A DNA stretch of 64,000 nucleotides from Undaria pinnatifida. Its lineage: Eukaryota > Sar > Phaeophyceae > Laminariales > Alariaceae. This document shows, in pieces, positions 27,301-42,300 of the stretch (positions within the stretch are counted from its first letter, which is position 1; every line of letters starts with the position of its first letter). The stretch spans positions 300,001 to 364,000 of the forward strand of contig JABAKD010000021.1 in NCBI GenBank assembly GCA_012845835.1. Reading direction: 5' to 3'. The position numbers and the translations under genes were made by a program. The notes beneath the pieces are model-generated. The model had not been told where the DNA came from. It saw nothing but the letters and a program-made list of their open reading frames with translations, and did no database searches.

Positions 27301-30300
27301 ATTAACGGTCTAAGCTTTCTTTTTTTATTTTTGTGGATTGGGGTTTGGCGTTGAATTGTGACGTGTGACGATTGCAATACCATTAGTGGCATTAAACTGA
27401 TTCTACGATACCCCCCCCCCAAAAAAAAAAAAAAAAAAAAAAAAAAAAACAGATATTTTTCTTGAACGAAGATTTCATGGCTGCTCGACACGAGGAAGAA
27501 TGCATGAAAAATGTGTCCGCACATATTTTCTTGTTTGCAAAGGAAGGACTACTACTACTACTACTACTACCGAACGACGACGCCGGGGTGGCAAGGAGCA
27601 CCGCATTTCAGCAGATACGGCCAAGAGCTGGTTTCGCTACCAGCGATTTCGCTGAATCAAAGTTAGGAGGGAGCTACCCTAGAGCGATACATTACTTGGA
27701 TTTAGTGGAACACGCGTGCTACGATGGAGGGAGGAGCACAGTTCGTCTGAAATATTTTTTGCTTGACGTCGGAAAAAAAAAGAACCTAAAATCGTCGGGA
27801 AAAAAAAAAATAACAGGCCATTTTTTTCTTGTTGCATGATTCTTTTCTTGTGTACCTAGGCCGTTTTTTTTTTTAATCCGGTGGCAGTTTAATTATTCTT
27901 AAAAAAGCTTTCTTGGGAGAGGTCTTAAGCTCCCAAATTGAGAAACCTCGGGAGAAAAAAGTGGTACAACTGCGCGTCTAACGCCATGTCCAATAGCTAC
28001 CCAACCAAGGCTGGTATCTCGTAAACACGCTGGCGTTAGGTAGTCTCCCTATTTAGGAGCCCCGTTCGTCATCAGTATTTTGGCCAAGAAAGCTCCTTCC
28101 GCTGAATAAGAACGCGAAACTCCTTATATTTTCTTTCTAAACCGGCGGGAAAAAAAGTAATAAACATAAAAATAATGCACCCCACCCTTTTCCATCTTGG
28201 TGTTGTTGTGTATCGCCCGTGCAGATGCCTGCATAGCGTAGGGCTAGAATTGACCCTGGAGCAGCTGCGACAGATGGTCACGGTGATGGATTCGCATGGG
28301 GATGGGCTTATCCCGACAGAACCGGTTCTGGAATTCCTAAGGAAGGAGGCTGGCGTGTCTTCTGCGCCTGGGGACGACGCCAGCATAAAACAGGCGCGAA
28401 GCAAATGTCTACCCAAATATATTGATTGAATGATTGGAAGAGACGACTAATCTGCCAATTGCTTCGCACTGTCAGGATTGCTGGTGTTGTTGGTGTTGTT
28501 AGGATCTATCGTACGGTAACGGATGCACTTTCTGGGCCATACAGACGTTCCTGCCCTTCTGGCCGGTTGAGCTCCTCAAGCCAGTAACTATACCGGTTAG
28601 GAAGATATTTTTTCGGGTGTTTTCGTTCGCTCTTCGTTTTTATACTTGTTCTATTAATAGTATTAATAGCATTGTAAGGACTAGCGCATAGAAGTGTTCG
28701 CCGGGTCGCGCGATTAAACGCCTTCGAAGTCATGACTTTGTTTTCGTGAGATATTTATCTCCTCGTGTTAGCACCTCGAAACAATCCGCTTCTCCCCTGC
28801 CGGGCGGTGGCTCTTGCTCTCGCTCTTGCTCTTGCTCTTGCTCTTGCTCTTGCTCTTGCTCTTGCTCTTGCTCTTGCTCTTGCTCTTGCTCTTGCTCTTG
28901 CTCTTGCTCTTTCTCTTGCTCTTGCTCTTACTCTCACTCATACTCTCACTCTTGCTCTTACTCTTGCTCTTACTCTTTCTCTTACTCTTACTGTTGCTCT
29001 CGCTCTTACTCTTACTCTTACTCTTACTATTGCTCTTGCTCTTACTCTTGATCTTGCCCTTGCTCTTGCTCTTACTCTCACTCTCACTCGTACTCTCACT
29101 CTTGCTCTTACTCTTGCTCTTACTCTCGATCTTACTCTTGCTGTTGCTCTCGCTCTTACTCTTACTATTGCTCTTACTATTGCTCTTGCTCTTACTCTTG
29201 ATCTTGCCCTTGCTCTTGCTCTTGCTCTTGCTCTTGCTCTTGCTCTTGCTCTTGCTCTTGCTCTCACTGCTACTGTTACTCTTACTCTTGCTCTTGCTCT
29301 TACTCTTGCTCTTACTAATAGCACTACTAATTCAAGAACCCGACTAAATTGTAGTGTGTTTCACGGGACCAGGTCACCCCTAGAGGGTCGGGCCGGATCA
29401 GGATGAACCGACCTGACCCGATCCATGATATTTCTGACACATCCTGGCCTGACCCGAAGCCTGCTGACCTGATTGACCCTAGAAAACCTCTGCTGATTCC
29501 CTGAGACTGGATGCCAAGGTCGGGGTTACGTTTACCGAGACAGGCTTATTAATAGACTGACATAGACTGTCACAGCCCTGGGTCAAGCGTTTTAGCGCTG
29601 CACTCCCCAGGTGGGGTCGAAGCAAACTGAATCAGACCAGGATACTTTTGGAAGTCGGAAAATGGCAGGCGTGGCGAAAACAATACACAGTGGCGTAGCA
29701 CGCGTCAAGTGGGGACACGCGATTTGTTCGACATGAGCATTCCACCAAAAACCACCCCTACAAGACAAAAAGGAAGATAGGCTTTCCTTTCTGAATAATG
29801 GGTTCTCTTTTGTGGTAAGGTTCCCTTTTGGTTTGTTTTAGGCTTCGTTTTGGGTAGGTTTAATTTTCTTGTCTTTTTTTTTGTTGGTTTATTTCCTTTT
29901 TTTCGTTTTGTTTCCTTTTGTTTTGTTTGCTTTGTTTTTAGTTCCTTTTCGAATCCTTCCATCTCGCTTTCTTTATTTTGTCTTCTTCTAGTTTTTGCGA
30001 AATAGTTATAAGCGATCGAATTTGAAGACAATGCTTCCTGTACATTGTCGGCTGCCAAAAATAATTATAGCACAACACACCCATCGCGTGCGTCGTGTCA
30101 CAGGCGGACGGCAAGATCGGGGCCGATTTTCGTGAGGCTGTCAGAGGGCTGGCCCGGATGGAGCAGGCGAGCCGCCCGGTAAGCGACGAGGAGAACGACG
30201 GGGACAGATTCACGCGCAGACGAAGAAGAAGAAGCTGGGAGGGGATGTGGGGGACCATCCCCTTGAGTGAACGCCTTCGAAGGGTGTTCGACAGGTAACA

Positions 30301-33300
30301 CGGGCTGCAGCAGGGGTAACACCTAAGACAAATCAGACCAAGATAGAAAAACAAACGCGTAAAAGGAAAAAAATATGCTGGGAGGGGATCTGGGGGACCA
30401 TCCCCTTGGGTGCACGCCTTTGAAGGGTGTTCTACACGTAAAACGTGCTGCAGTATCATAGGGGCAACAACACCTGAATATATTATGAGGCTACGTAAAG
30501 AACCCAACGCGTAGAAAGATGACATAAGATGGGAGTGGATGTGGGGGACCATCCCCTTAAGTACACGCCGTCGAAGGGTTTTCGACAGCTAACACGGGTT
30601 TCTGTAGGGGTAACACTGCAAAATGACAAGGGCACCCGTAGAGGAGGCACCCAAAATATTAAATAGGGGACAACGCCTAAGAATTATGAAGCTACGGTAA
30701 AAGCAACACCTAACAGAGGGCCCTCACTTGAGGTCTAATTATCGGAAAAGTCTTATTCTTCAGCCAACCACCAACATTTGACAAAAAAAACACAAACACA
30801 CCAAAAGAAACTGTGTTGTACCGCACGGGAATAACAACGTGACAGGCGACTGGACCTGGACGGCGACGGCTACTTGACTGAGCGAGACCTCGTGGCTTGT
30901 CTACCGGAGATTGGCGTCGACACGGACCGGCAAGGTGAAACTCTGGGGAAAAAACAAAACCTAACAATAACAGTAACCCCTTGTGGAACTTCATTATACT
31001 TTGTACTGCGATATCATCAGGGCTTCGCACGGTTCGGATTGGGTCGGGTCGGATCGGGTCGGGACGGCTCCGTGACCCGGTTCGCCCCGGGATACTTGAA
31101 AGTCTCCTGACCCGGCTCGGCCCGACCCGTAAGGTTTCGAACACCACCTGACCCTACCCGCGACCCAGTTCGACCTGGGATTTTGAAAGCCTCCTGAACC
31201 GGCTCGACCCGACCCGTAAGATTTCGAACACCACCTGGCCCGACCCGATCCGATCCGATTCGACCGGCGAGTTTTTGAAAGCATCGTAACCCGACCCGTG
31301 GGCCGGGATTTAAGTACACGATGAGCGCGCGGGCCGTACCAGTGGAAGTAAGCGGCTGCGGTCGCGTCGTACATGGATCACTCTTAGCCTTGTGCTTCGG
31401 GCGAATCGTTTACCCCGGCGGAGAGAGCCCAGGCTGCTTGGTGTGGCTTACATAGCTGACCCTAAAAACCTTATGCCGAAGTCTGAACCCCCTTAGAGCC
31501 CAAACCCCTCCCTATGCTAAATACAAGTAATTTTGTAACAAAAAACGGATTCCCAGTGGTAAAGGCGTTAACTGACGCCTTGCACGGCAGAGGTAGCACT
31601 TTGGTGTGACCGTCTTCTTACCCCTTTTGGGGACCCATGTACAATGACCAAAACAACGGCGAGAGTAGCGACACTTTCAAGCGTCTACGAGCATCGTCAG
31701 CGCGCAGCAGGACGACGAGCAGGATTATGCCGCAGCCGTTTTCTCTGCGACCCCTTGCATGGTTGTACTTGCGGGCGCCAATCTTCTATCGTCCCCTAAT
31801 CTGCAGCGCCCCCGCCAATCAGCAGCGCCCGGTGCTGTAATCGTCATTTTTTTTTGTCTAAGCGTCCATTCTTCCCCTATTCAAACCCCAAAAACGGTTA
31901 ACAGAGGAAACTGCGTATTACCTTTAAAAAGCCTATGTTCCGCTCCCAACCTAGTTTCTACACGCTGCTCTCGGGACGGTCCATCGTGCGGGGCGAACAA
32001 CGTTTCTGAAGATTCCGAGTTTTCGGGGGGGGGGGGGGGGATAGGGGATATGGAACTCCGTTTTCAAGCGAGGAACTTCAGGAGAAAAGAGAGGGGGGGG
32101 GGTTGTAGACCTATTTTGCTGGAGCGCTTGTCAACTACTAATGTCACGTTTGTTTTTTGGACGAGTTTTCCCTTCAGAAAAAGAGGCATTCCACGGTCGG
32201 GGGTAGGTAGGGGTCGCACTTTTCTTTTTTGAGCCTAACTCAATTGGGGAAATATCGGCTAGCCTTGACTCAATATTGACACCTGTACGACTATATATAT
32301 GTACCTGGTACCTGGTCCATGTTAGGACTAGGCTACTTAGAATATGCTGGTAGGGTTGCCCGAACGAATGTGACGTCTTCGAAGTAATATTTCGGGTGAT
32401 ATTTTGAGCTCCGCCATGTGACGAGCTCAGAAACTTGTGCTGCACTCCTAACGCGGCCCTAGCTAGCGCGGCAGCGTGGGATGGATGACCCTCCTAACGT
32501 GATACCTACCCTCGGTCGGGGGAGGAAACGTTCGAAACCCCATCTCCCGTACAATGACCATCCCGAAAAATGAGCAAGGAGTTGGTGGAGGGTAGAGGTC
32601 AGGCGTAGGAAAACGTTCCAAAAAACCTATCCGTTTGGCGTCGACGCGGACCGGCCTCTTATACTAGGTGAAATCGCTCAATAAAAAAAAACATTTATCG
32701 GTATCATCGTACGAGTACCAGTAGTAGTCGGACGAGTCCCAGTAGTTTTATATTTTTCGTTTGTTCGTGACACTCTCGCCAAACTTTGTCGGAAGTCAGC
32801 TTTATAGAGTGATGAATGGTAGTATGCGCCGTGGGGGGAAGTTCCTTAACCATCCCCTGTATAAGAACCATTCCCGGAATTTGCGCGAGGAGTTGGTAGG
32901 GAGTAGGCGTGTCCGTGGAACGCTACAAAACTTCCTCTCCGCTGGTTTTTCTTTCGTAGATCGTGTTTTGTCGGCTTTGCCCACCCCATGGCCCCTGATC
33001 AACGGGTCTTCTCCCATCGTTTCGTTTGATATCGCTCAGTACGCATCCTTGAAGGGAAGTTGATGGCGCGCACGGATTATGTATTCGCCAGTGAGCCCTC
33101 CGAGGGCTTTCCTAGCTCAGGCTCTCCCTTAGCCCTTGTGGGACCTGATTATGTCTTGAATATTGTAAAGGGAAAACTTGACGAAAAGAAACTGACGATT
33201 GCAGCATCGACCACACTGGAAAGATAAAGAAGCGTGTTTGCTCGGGTAAGAGGGGCGTCCGAACTGCCATGTAAGGACAATTAATGATACGACACGCGTG

Positions 33301-36300
33301 CAGCATGCCGGCAGTCTGCAACTGCTGAATCCTCCAACGCTAGGGGTTGTTGCACTTGTGTTGGGTCCAACGTTTTCTGGCCGGCCGATCTCCTCAACCG
33401 TGGAGCTCTCTGCTAGCATGACAATGTTGCGATACTGTTACGAGTGCATTTTGGTGTAGGACTAGGGTACTTACTGCTTTACCGCACATACCTCTTGGTC
33501 GGGTTCGTCGTGAACAAGCGTCTTCCAAACCACGTTTCGGGTGACATTTTGATTAAGCCTCTCCCTTGTGGTATAGGCGCCCAGAAACTTGTGCTGCGCC
33601 CCCGCTCTCTGGGATGACTCTGCTGCGGCACTGTCTTCCATACGATCGATGGACGCTTGGTTAGATCGATTCCGTCGCTTTTTTACGCCGCTCTGCCTGG
33701 GCCGCGAAAGGGCGAAAAAGAGTCTAGCACCGCCGTTCCCACGTGTTGGGGTACGATTTACTTGAAAATAATGTAGGATTAGTTTTCAACAATATTTTTT
33801 TGTACTTGAGTATGTCTTGATTAAAGTATAGCGACCAGAAAAAACGACGATGCGCACTATTTTCAAGTGTCTGTGGGACACCAGTCGTAGCGTTCGAGCG
33901 CGCAGCAGTACGAGTAGGATCGTGCTGTCAGCGCTCGTCCCGTCCCATTCCGTCCCGTACGAGTGTTTGCATTGTGTTCGTTCGGAAGCTAGTTTTTTCA
34001 TCGTCGCCAACTAGCAGAGGCCGATGCCGTATTCGCCATTTTTCCTCTCTGGTATATCAACCTACTTACTTAATATTAGTGTAGGGTAATTTTGGCAGTA
34101 GAAAAACGCCGTACAAAGTATTCGTCAATTTTCGTCGTCGAGTTCTCCTCCATGATATATCAACTTCCTTGAAATTGGTATAGGATTATAATTTTTGCTG
34201 AAAAAAAAAAAGCCGCATTCGTCAATGCTCGTCGTCAAGTTTCCCCTCTGATGTCTCAAACTACTTGAAGTTAGGCTGAGACTATTTTGACCGCAGAAAC
34301 GAAATAAGCCCTTTCTGCAGAAACAAAGCAATATTTCGTACATCCTCGGTGCTGCCAAAGAAGCCGACTTCGACCCCTCCATCCCTTATTTGCACATGTG
34401 TACCGCTTGGAGAGCGGGGAAAGGGTTGGAATTGCCGTTGGAGAACCCTCTCGAACAACCCCTGCCCGCTCCAGAGCGTTGTTGTAGCGGAACACTAGCG
34501 ATGTATCCCTAAGGTATCGGGGAACTAACTTGAGATTTGGCCTGATGGACTCGCAAATTTTTTTTTCGCGTGGGTAGACGTTTCGTGCCTTTTCTCGCAC
34601 CGACGTTGCATAGCTTTTAGACTTGCTACTCCTATGCCGATTTTGAGCTACATTAGGCTCGTGTACGTTGTTTTTGCCCTTTTGGGTGTAAACTACGCGA
34701 AGTTCGCAAAACTAGCAGAAAAATGTCAGAACTTAAAAACGCTTATTGGGTCAATGTTTCAGCGCACCTAAATCGTGTCTCTTGTGCCCCGCCCTCACCG
34801 CCGATGTTAATCAACGAAGCAGGTGGAACAGTTATGCTGACCGCACCGCACTCTCCCGGCCTTATGACGGAACGCAACTGCTGCCGTGGAATCCTTAAAG
34901 GGGAACACACTGAAATCCCACCGCTTATGCCCCCACCCCCACCCCCCACCCGACGTCCCGGCATTGCTCGGATGCGCGGATCTATGGTACTACAGAAAAC
35001 GGCCATGCACGGCAATGATTAAACACCGCCGCCGCCACCGTTGATGAACGAGACAGGTGCAAAAGCGCTGCTGACAGCAATGGACTCCCGAGGAAGGGGG
35101 CTGGGACAGGCAACCTTCAAGGTGATGAAAAACAAAACCGGCACCACGTGCCCCAGATATCGCGTCGATATCGCGTCGACCTAAAAGACTATGCTAGAAT
35201 GAGGCATTGAATGAGGCATTGAATGAGGTATTGAATTAATGAATCAGGTATTGAATTAATAAGGTATTGAATGAATGAATCAGGCATTGAATGAGGTATT
35301 GAATGAATGAATGAGGTATTGAATGAATGAATGAAGCATTGAATGAGGTATTGGATGAATGAATGAGGCATTGAATGAGGTATTGAATGAATGAGGTATT
35401 GAATGGATGCTAGGATAGAGGTATCAAGGCGTGCTAGGATAGATATATTAACGCCTTCATCACTGGAAACCCTTTTCGGGAACAAATGTACTTGAATTTA
35501 GTATTGGGAGGGATTCGGGGGCTCTGAAGGGGTTAAGGCGTGCTAGGATAGAGGTATTAAGGTATACCGCTAGGACAGAGGTACTAAGGTATATCTGGTA
35601 CTTTTTTGTGGCTCAAAAGTTTTTTATGGATGACGGTGCTCCTTGACCTATCAATAGTCATTACTAACATGAATACTATTTAATGTATTAATACTATGCA
35701 TTAATGTTATTGAAATATTGATATTATTAATACTATTAATACTATTAATATTATTAATACTATTAATACTATTAATACTATTGATACTATTGATACTATT
35801 AATGCTATTTATGCTATTACTAAAATCGTCGGAGTTTCAATTGAGCCCCAAGTACATTGCTGACACCCACCGAAAATTAAGCTTCGTGCTTGGTAAGCGT
35901 TCCGGTGGGCTCCAACCCAGCTCCAGCGCGCTGGCTTCACTTGTTGCCCTCGCGCCATGGTGCCCCCCCCCCCCCCGCCCTCAGGATTTTACGGAGTTCG
36001 TGGGCCGCGATGGTTCTTCCGCCGCTGGCGGTAACGAGGAAAGAGTTAATCGCTACTCCGTGGGCGAAAAGGTAGGGCTCAGATAATGTTGCAGGTACTC
36101 TTCAGTGTCAAGTGGAGTTTCTGTGGCAGAGAAGGCGTTTCTGGTCATTCAAATTTCCAGTCAATTTATTTTCTAACGATTTTCCAGTCTTTTTCTTTTA
36201 ATAGTCTTTTGACGATTTTCCAGGCTCTTCCTTCTTTTCTGGCGATTTTTTCCGGTAGCTTCTTATCTGACGATTTTCCAGGCAATCATATCTTGTCTGT

Positions 36301-39300
36301 CTGATTATGATCCTGATCAATCGCCAGGCTTGACCTGTACAACGATACCCTTTTGGCAAGTCTTCAGCTGCCCACTGTCGCTACATTTACTTAGTCCAAG
36401 CGCACATCACCTGGCACCCAACGCTCTCCTCACAGACATCACTCTCTGTCTTCCGGCCTGTGCTTCCAACGTAGGACATGCTTTCGCCGACCAGACGGAG
36501 ACTGCTACAGCAGATTCGATTAGCGCTCGGCATATCCGAGCCTGGGAATACTAGCGCCACCGGAACAGCGGACGCCATCGTCAGGCAGGACATGCGGTTT
36601 GCGCTCGCGAGGTATGACAAGTTTTTGCGACGACGTGCGACGACGCCGTCCTCGCCTAAAACAAACGATTCATCCTTTCTTTCACTCGTTAACAACAAAA
36701 ACTTTCATTTCTTCCATCGTGCTTTCTACCTTCCTATATCGTCTCACTCTACCATGAAAAAAATTAATGTCTTGAAAAAGTAGGAATTAATAAAATCCCC
36801 CCCCCTCCTCGTTGATCTACGAACCCATGACACGAATGTCCTACTTTCATATCCATGTACAAGATTTCCGTTCGGAGTCGTACGATTCTAGTAACGAGGG
36901 CGACGCAAGAAATAAGGAGGCCAAGATCAACCTTACTGAATACTCGTGTACCTCCCCAGAAGTACTTGTATCAAAAATATTTGTATCCGGTTTTCGTGTA
37001 AGGCACGGTTTATCTTACAGCGCTGCGGACACAGCAGTATCGTGCGTCGAGGCTGCTGCAGCTGCGACAGCAATGAACGGCGGACTGCTGTCATGTGGCA
37101 GCAACCCTCTTCGCCCTAAAGATGGGCACAGCTTCGAAGGCTCGAAAAGAAACGAACAAACAAAAACATACTGTGCCCAGAGCGAGCAGAAGGATCGGGC
37201 TGCGCCCGTGTCGTAGGTGACGAAGGACGCATGCTTAGAGGTATATTTCTTTTTGGCGAAAAAGTTTTCTGAATGGCGGGGGTCCTTAACTTAAGCTACT
37301 AACACTATCGTCGGAAAAAAATAAGTAATAGGCCATATTTTGTTCTGCAAGACTCTCGTTGTATACCTAGGCCATGTTTTTTTTTCCCATCATGTAGCAG
37401 CTTTTTGTTTTTCTCCAAACAAGTTATTGGGAGAGGTCTTAAGCTCCCGAATTGAGTAACGTCAGAAAAAAAGTGGGGCGCCTCTATCGCAGGACGCGTC
37501 ACTACTACTACTACTACTTCTACTACTGCTACTGCTACTGCTACTGCTACTACTGCTACTGCTACTACTGCTACTGCTTCTGCAGCTACTGCTACTGATA
37601 CTGCTACTGCTACTGCTACTGCTACTGCTACTGCTACTACTCCTACTACTACTACTACTATTAATACTACTACTACTACTACTACTATGCTACCATACTA
37701 CTGTTGTACTACTAATCCTGCTACCTCCGGCAACCGAGCGATTGTCGATTTTTGAAGGCGTTCTTTTTCATCGTCGCGTTTTCCCGCCCAGAAGCGCAGA
37801 TAATGAAACACACAAAACGGACTCTCTTCGTATGCGTAACGACAGCTACTTAATTTCTACATAAGAAGAAGACGGCGTAGAGGGGAGAGGGGGCGGGGAA
37901 TTTTAATAGTTCATACCAGTACGGATCCAAGACGTTGCTTAGTTTCCGTCTATGCAGCGTCAGGCTGTTCGGTGATGTTGTTGATGCTGTTGAAACCTGG
38001 TGACATGTGTCGGGCTGTTCGTTTGCTGTTGTTCAAAGCTGCCGACCTGTGCTGGGGTTATTCGGTAGGCAACATTTGAGCGTGCGTCATCAAAAACGTT
38101 TTTTTTTTTTTTTTCTGAAAGAAAGGCCCTCAGAAATTTTCTGGGAAAAATCGAGTTTTTCTTTGCGTATCCATAGAGGTTTCTATGTCGACGTGCTCGC
38201 CACGGTTATACCTGGTACATACACTCGGACGCGGTCTCTCTGTGCCCACGAGCCGGTCCAGGTCTCGCGAGGCATTTATTAAAAGGTGGTTGGGGGGGTG
38301 CGCCGTACAGTCACGCAAGAAAACGTAGAAGATAACATGAGATGACGCATGCCATGATGACGATAGAACCTACATTAGCTGAGGCCTCCTTTCTTCTGGA
38401 GCTCTACGCCTTGCCGAAAACAAAGCCTGGTTTTGAGGGGGAAATGAACGGTGAAAAACCTGGTCAACAATTCCCACGGCGAATGAAAACAGTGCAAAAA
38501 CGCTATGAATGGTACCAGGTACAGCATGCCGAATATATTGACTGCCGGCTGACTTTTGGTTGGCTATTGGTTGACTATTGGTTGAGCATTGCTTGGCTAT
38601 TGGTTACCAAGGGTTGACTGCTGGTTGACTATTGGTTAACTATTATTAATGGACTATTGGTTGACTTGGTGGACTATTGGTTAAATGTTAGTTGACTAAT
38701 ATAACTCGACTAATATGATTTGACGATTGGTTGACTAATGGTACACGATGGGTTGACTATGATTAATAGTTGAGTATTCGTTGGGTATTGGCTGACTATT
38801 GGTTCACTACTGGTTGACTAGTGTTTGGCTGTTGGTTGCCTATTGTTTGACTTTTAGTTGACCGTAAGTAGACTATTTGTTGACCACCAGGCACTATTAC
38901 TATTAATCGTTAAGGAGCCCGTCGTCATCAATGTTTTGGCCGTAGAGGGCAACTTATATCATACCAGGTAGCACGTGTCAGATGTCACACCCCCTTGCAG
39001 GAATTTTCAGACCCAATGTTTTTCTCCAAATCAAGGTCTGAAGAATGTTGGTTTGGGAAAGATCCGGGCGAAGGCGTGCCGTTCCGTAGGTACATCGCTC
39101 GGCCGTCTAACCCCCCCTCGTTGTCGAAGAAACAAAGGTTTTTTACAGATTGTGATCATCCGGCCCGCGGATCGAGTCGGGTCGGGGCAGGAGGACACGG
39201 GGACAGCATGCTCGAACTATGGGGGGACATGTGTAGTATCCAGGACCAAATTTAGCTGGGAAAAAGAGGGGGGTACACGGGGCTTTGGCGGATATATCGT

Positions 39301-42300
39301 GGGTTCCGGTTACTGGTTGCTACATACCATTCTCTGTAAATACGCGCTTCCCGTAGATGCTTCAAAACACCAATATTTCACCGTGTTTCGATCGCTGTTT
39401 CTCGCGTCCCGAACGAGCAAACGACACCAAACGCGAAATCAGTTTCTGGCGATACAACACCGTGCCGGCAACTTCGCAACGTCCGAAAATGAAACAGGCT
39501 CGATCCCCTAGGCAGTGGGAGGCTGTCCCTGGCGAAGATTAAATCGGGCCTCCAAGGGCTGGGATTGCCTGTGGGCATGGTCCCGCGGGCTTCGTGGCTC
39601 GATCTAACCGGAAGGTATGTATTCATGGTATGTATTCATGGTATGTATTCATGGTATGTATTCATGGTATGTACCCATGGTATGTATTCATGGTATGTAC
39701 TCATGGTATGTACTCATGGTATGTGTTCATGGTATGTATTCATGGTATGAACAATGAATTCATGGTATGTATTCATGGTATGTATTCATGGTATGTATTC
39801 ATGGTATGTACTCATGGTATGTATTCATGGTATGCATTCATGGTATGTACTCATGGTATGTATTCATGGTATGTATTCATGGTATGTACTCATGGTATGT
39901 ATTCATGGTATGCATTCATGGTATGTACTCATGGTATGTATTCATGATATGTATTCATGGTATGTATTCATGGTATGTACTCATGGTATGTATTCATGGT
40001 ATGTATTCATGGTATGTATTCATGGTATGTATTCATGGTATGTATTCATGGTATGTATTGATGGTATTATTTCGTCATGACTCGTTCTGTGAAATCGGTA
40101 GCAGGTCTTTGCTAACCCAACAATGTGCAACAAGAACAATCAACATCGACCACTCATCATGGTAAAAACTATTGGTTAGAAGGTTCGAAACTGTACCAAC
40201 CATGGCTATGATAGGGTATGACAGTGGGCGTGGTCCCGTTTAAAGCAGCCCTCGGTTTTCAGCGACTCAGAGACAAGTCTCGGGAGTCGCTTCTCGTCTC
40301 CTCTTGCAAGTCTTGGGCTGATAACAAGGACTTTTTTCGGTTTCTCGATTTCCAGACGCGTCACATAAAAGATTCTCAGGCCTGTTTTTTTTTGGAGAGG
40401 TACAACGCCGCTCGCGCGCGTTACCTAAGCTCGGGAATGAAAGCGGGGGTCCCTCCTCTGCCTTCGGGTTGAATTGAATTGTTGGTTAAGACGATAGAGG
40501 TACAGTGCACGACTTTTTTTTTCTGAGGTTTCCTCATTTTGGGAGCTTAAGACCCGTCTTGACCCATAAACTGATCTTGGAGAAAAAAAAAGTGTCATCA
40601 TCAGCCTATTAATAGGTACACAACGAAAGTCATCATGCAAAAACAAAAATGGGCTGGTTCCGACGATTTAGCCCAGGTTAAGGAGCCCCGTCATTCAGAA
40701 ACCGTTTTCGCCAAAAAAAAGGTATACCTTAATAACTCTATCGTAGCATGCTTCTGACCCGCTGAGCTACTTTAGTCACCTGATCTTCCAACCTGCTCTA
40801 ACGTTTGAAGTAAACATTGGAGTCATCCCTCTATAGTACGGTGGGTAGGGGTTGAACGCACTCTTGGGCGTTTTGTTTATGGCCTCTACAGTGCGGTTGA
40901 GCTCCTCGCGTGTGGAACCATCGGTTCGTATGATATTGTTAGGAGTATGTTTGTCTCAGGATTATTCGTATGACTATTCATAGGACTATTCATAGGACTA
41001 TTCATAGGACTATTCATAGGACTGTTCTCAGGACTAGTGCATACCAGCAGAAACGTTGGTCGGGTTGCGCGAACGAAAGCCTTCGAATTTGTTTTGGGTG
41101 ATGATGTATTATGTATGATGTTAAGTTCCTCATGTTAGAACGTCAGAAAATTGTTAGAATCTGCTGCACGGGTGCCCACCCTACCGTGGGACGACCCGTT
41201 TGCCGGGAAAAAAACGGGACGAAAGGGAAACCACAAAAATGAGTTACGATGCGGACGTGCCTCGGTGGAGATAGAGGTAACACTTTTGTACATCTTTTTT
41301 TGGCTTTTTTTTTCCTGAACGATAATGGGGGCTCCTTAACCCATCTTAAGCCATCTTGACCCCAAATCGTCGGAATCGAGCACATTCTTGTTTTACCAAA
41401 AATGATTGGCTTTTACCAGTTTTTACTTCGAATATCCCTTGGCCATGGGTTGGCTATTTTCATCGGGTTTGCACTTCTTTTCGTTTGCTCTAAAACGAGT
41501 TTTTGGGTGAGGCATATGCATGCTCCTGAGGTTATGAGCCTCAGAAAACACGCAACGGGGGCGTCTTTACCCGTAGCATGTGCGCGAAGTGTAGCTCCTC
41601 TTGTGCACCGACGTTCGTTGTGTACCAGCGTTGGACTTAGCATCGACATCCAGAACATGACACTTAGTGTGGGCGTATATCGTCCTCTCTCTGTAGTGCT
41701 GTAGGGGTTATTACAGTTGTTTGGTCAAACGTTTCTCAACATTTGTGGCCGATTGAGCTTCTCAAGGGGAGGACCTACCGGCTAGTCTCATACAGTAACG
41801 GATACCGTGACGATCATGATTTTTTTAGGACGAGTGCATGGAAGTGTTGGGTCGAACAACACGATTGAATGCCTTCGAATACAGGTTTCGTGTGATGATG
41901 GTGATAACGATGATGATGATGATGATGATGATAATGATGATGGTGATTGATGATGATGATGATGATGATGATAATGATCATGATCATGATCATGATGATG
42001 ATCATGATCATGATCGTCATGATGATGATGATGATGATATTGATTATGATAATATTGATGATGATGATGACAATATTGATAATGGCGATGATATTGAACT
42101 CCTCGTGTCAGGAGCTCAGAAAGTTTTTAGAATATGCTGCTGCACCCCTACCGAAGGATTACTCGTTATTAATGCATACACTAATAGTAATATATACTCC
42201 GCAGTAAAAACAGTCAAAAAGGACAGCACTGACGCTAACGGCAGTGCAGGGGTGCAACACAGTAAAGGTACGTCTGCAGCCATCACATTTAGACAGGCAT

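Noticed and set aside
28765-29406. Poly-Leu / ALALAL / RARARA frames up to 213 codons
   Set aside because: Produced by the CTCTTG hexanucleotide array.
39594-40165. Repeats of MVCIHGMYSWYVF in 108-132-codon frames
   Set aside because: They are the translation of the 13-bp donor minisatellite, which is intronic in my model.
40218-40472. 84-codon + frame after the minisatellite as an exon
   Set aside because: No EF-hand pattern, and exon 22 joins exon 23 in phase to form a perfect linker and loop without it.
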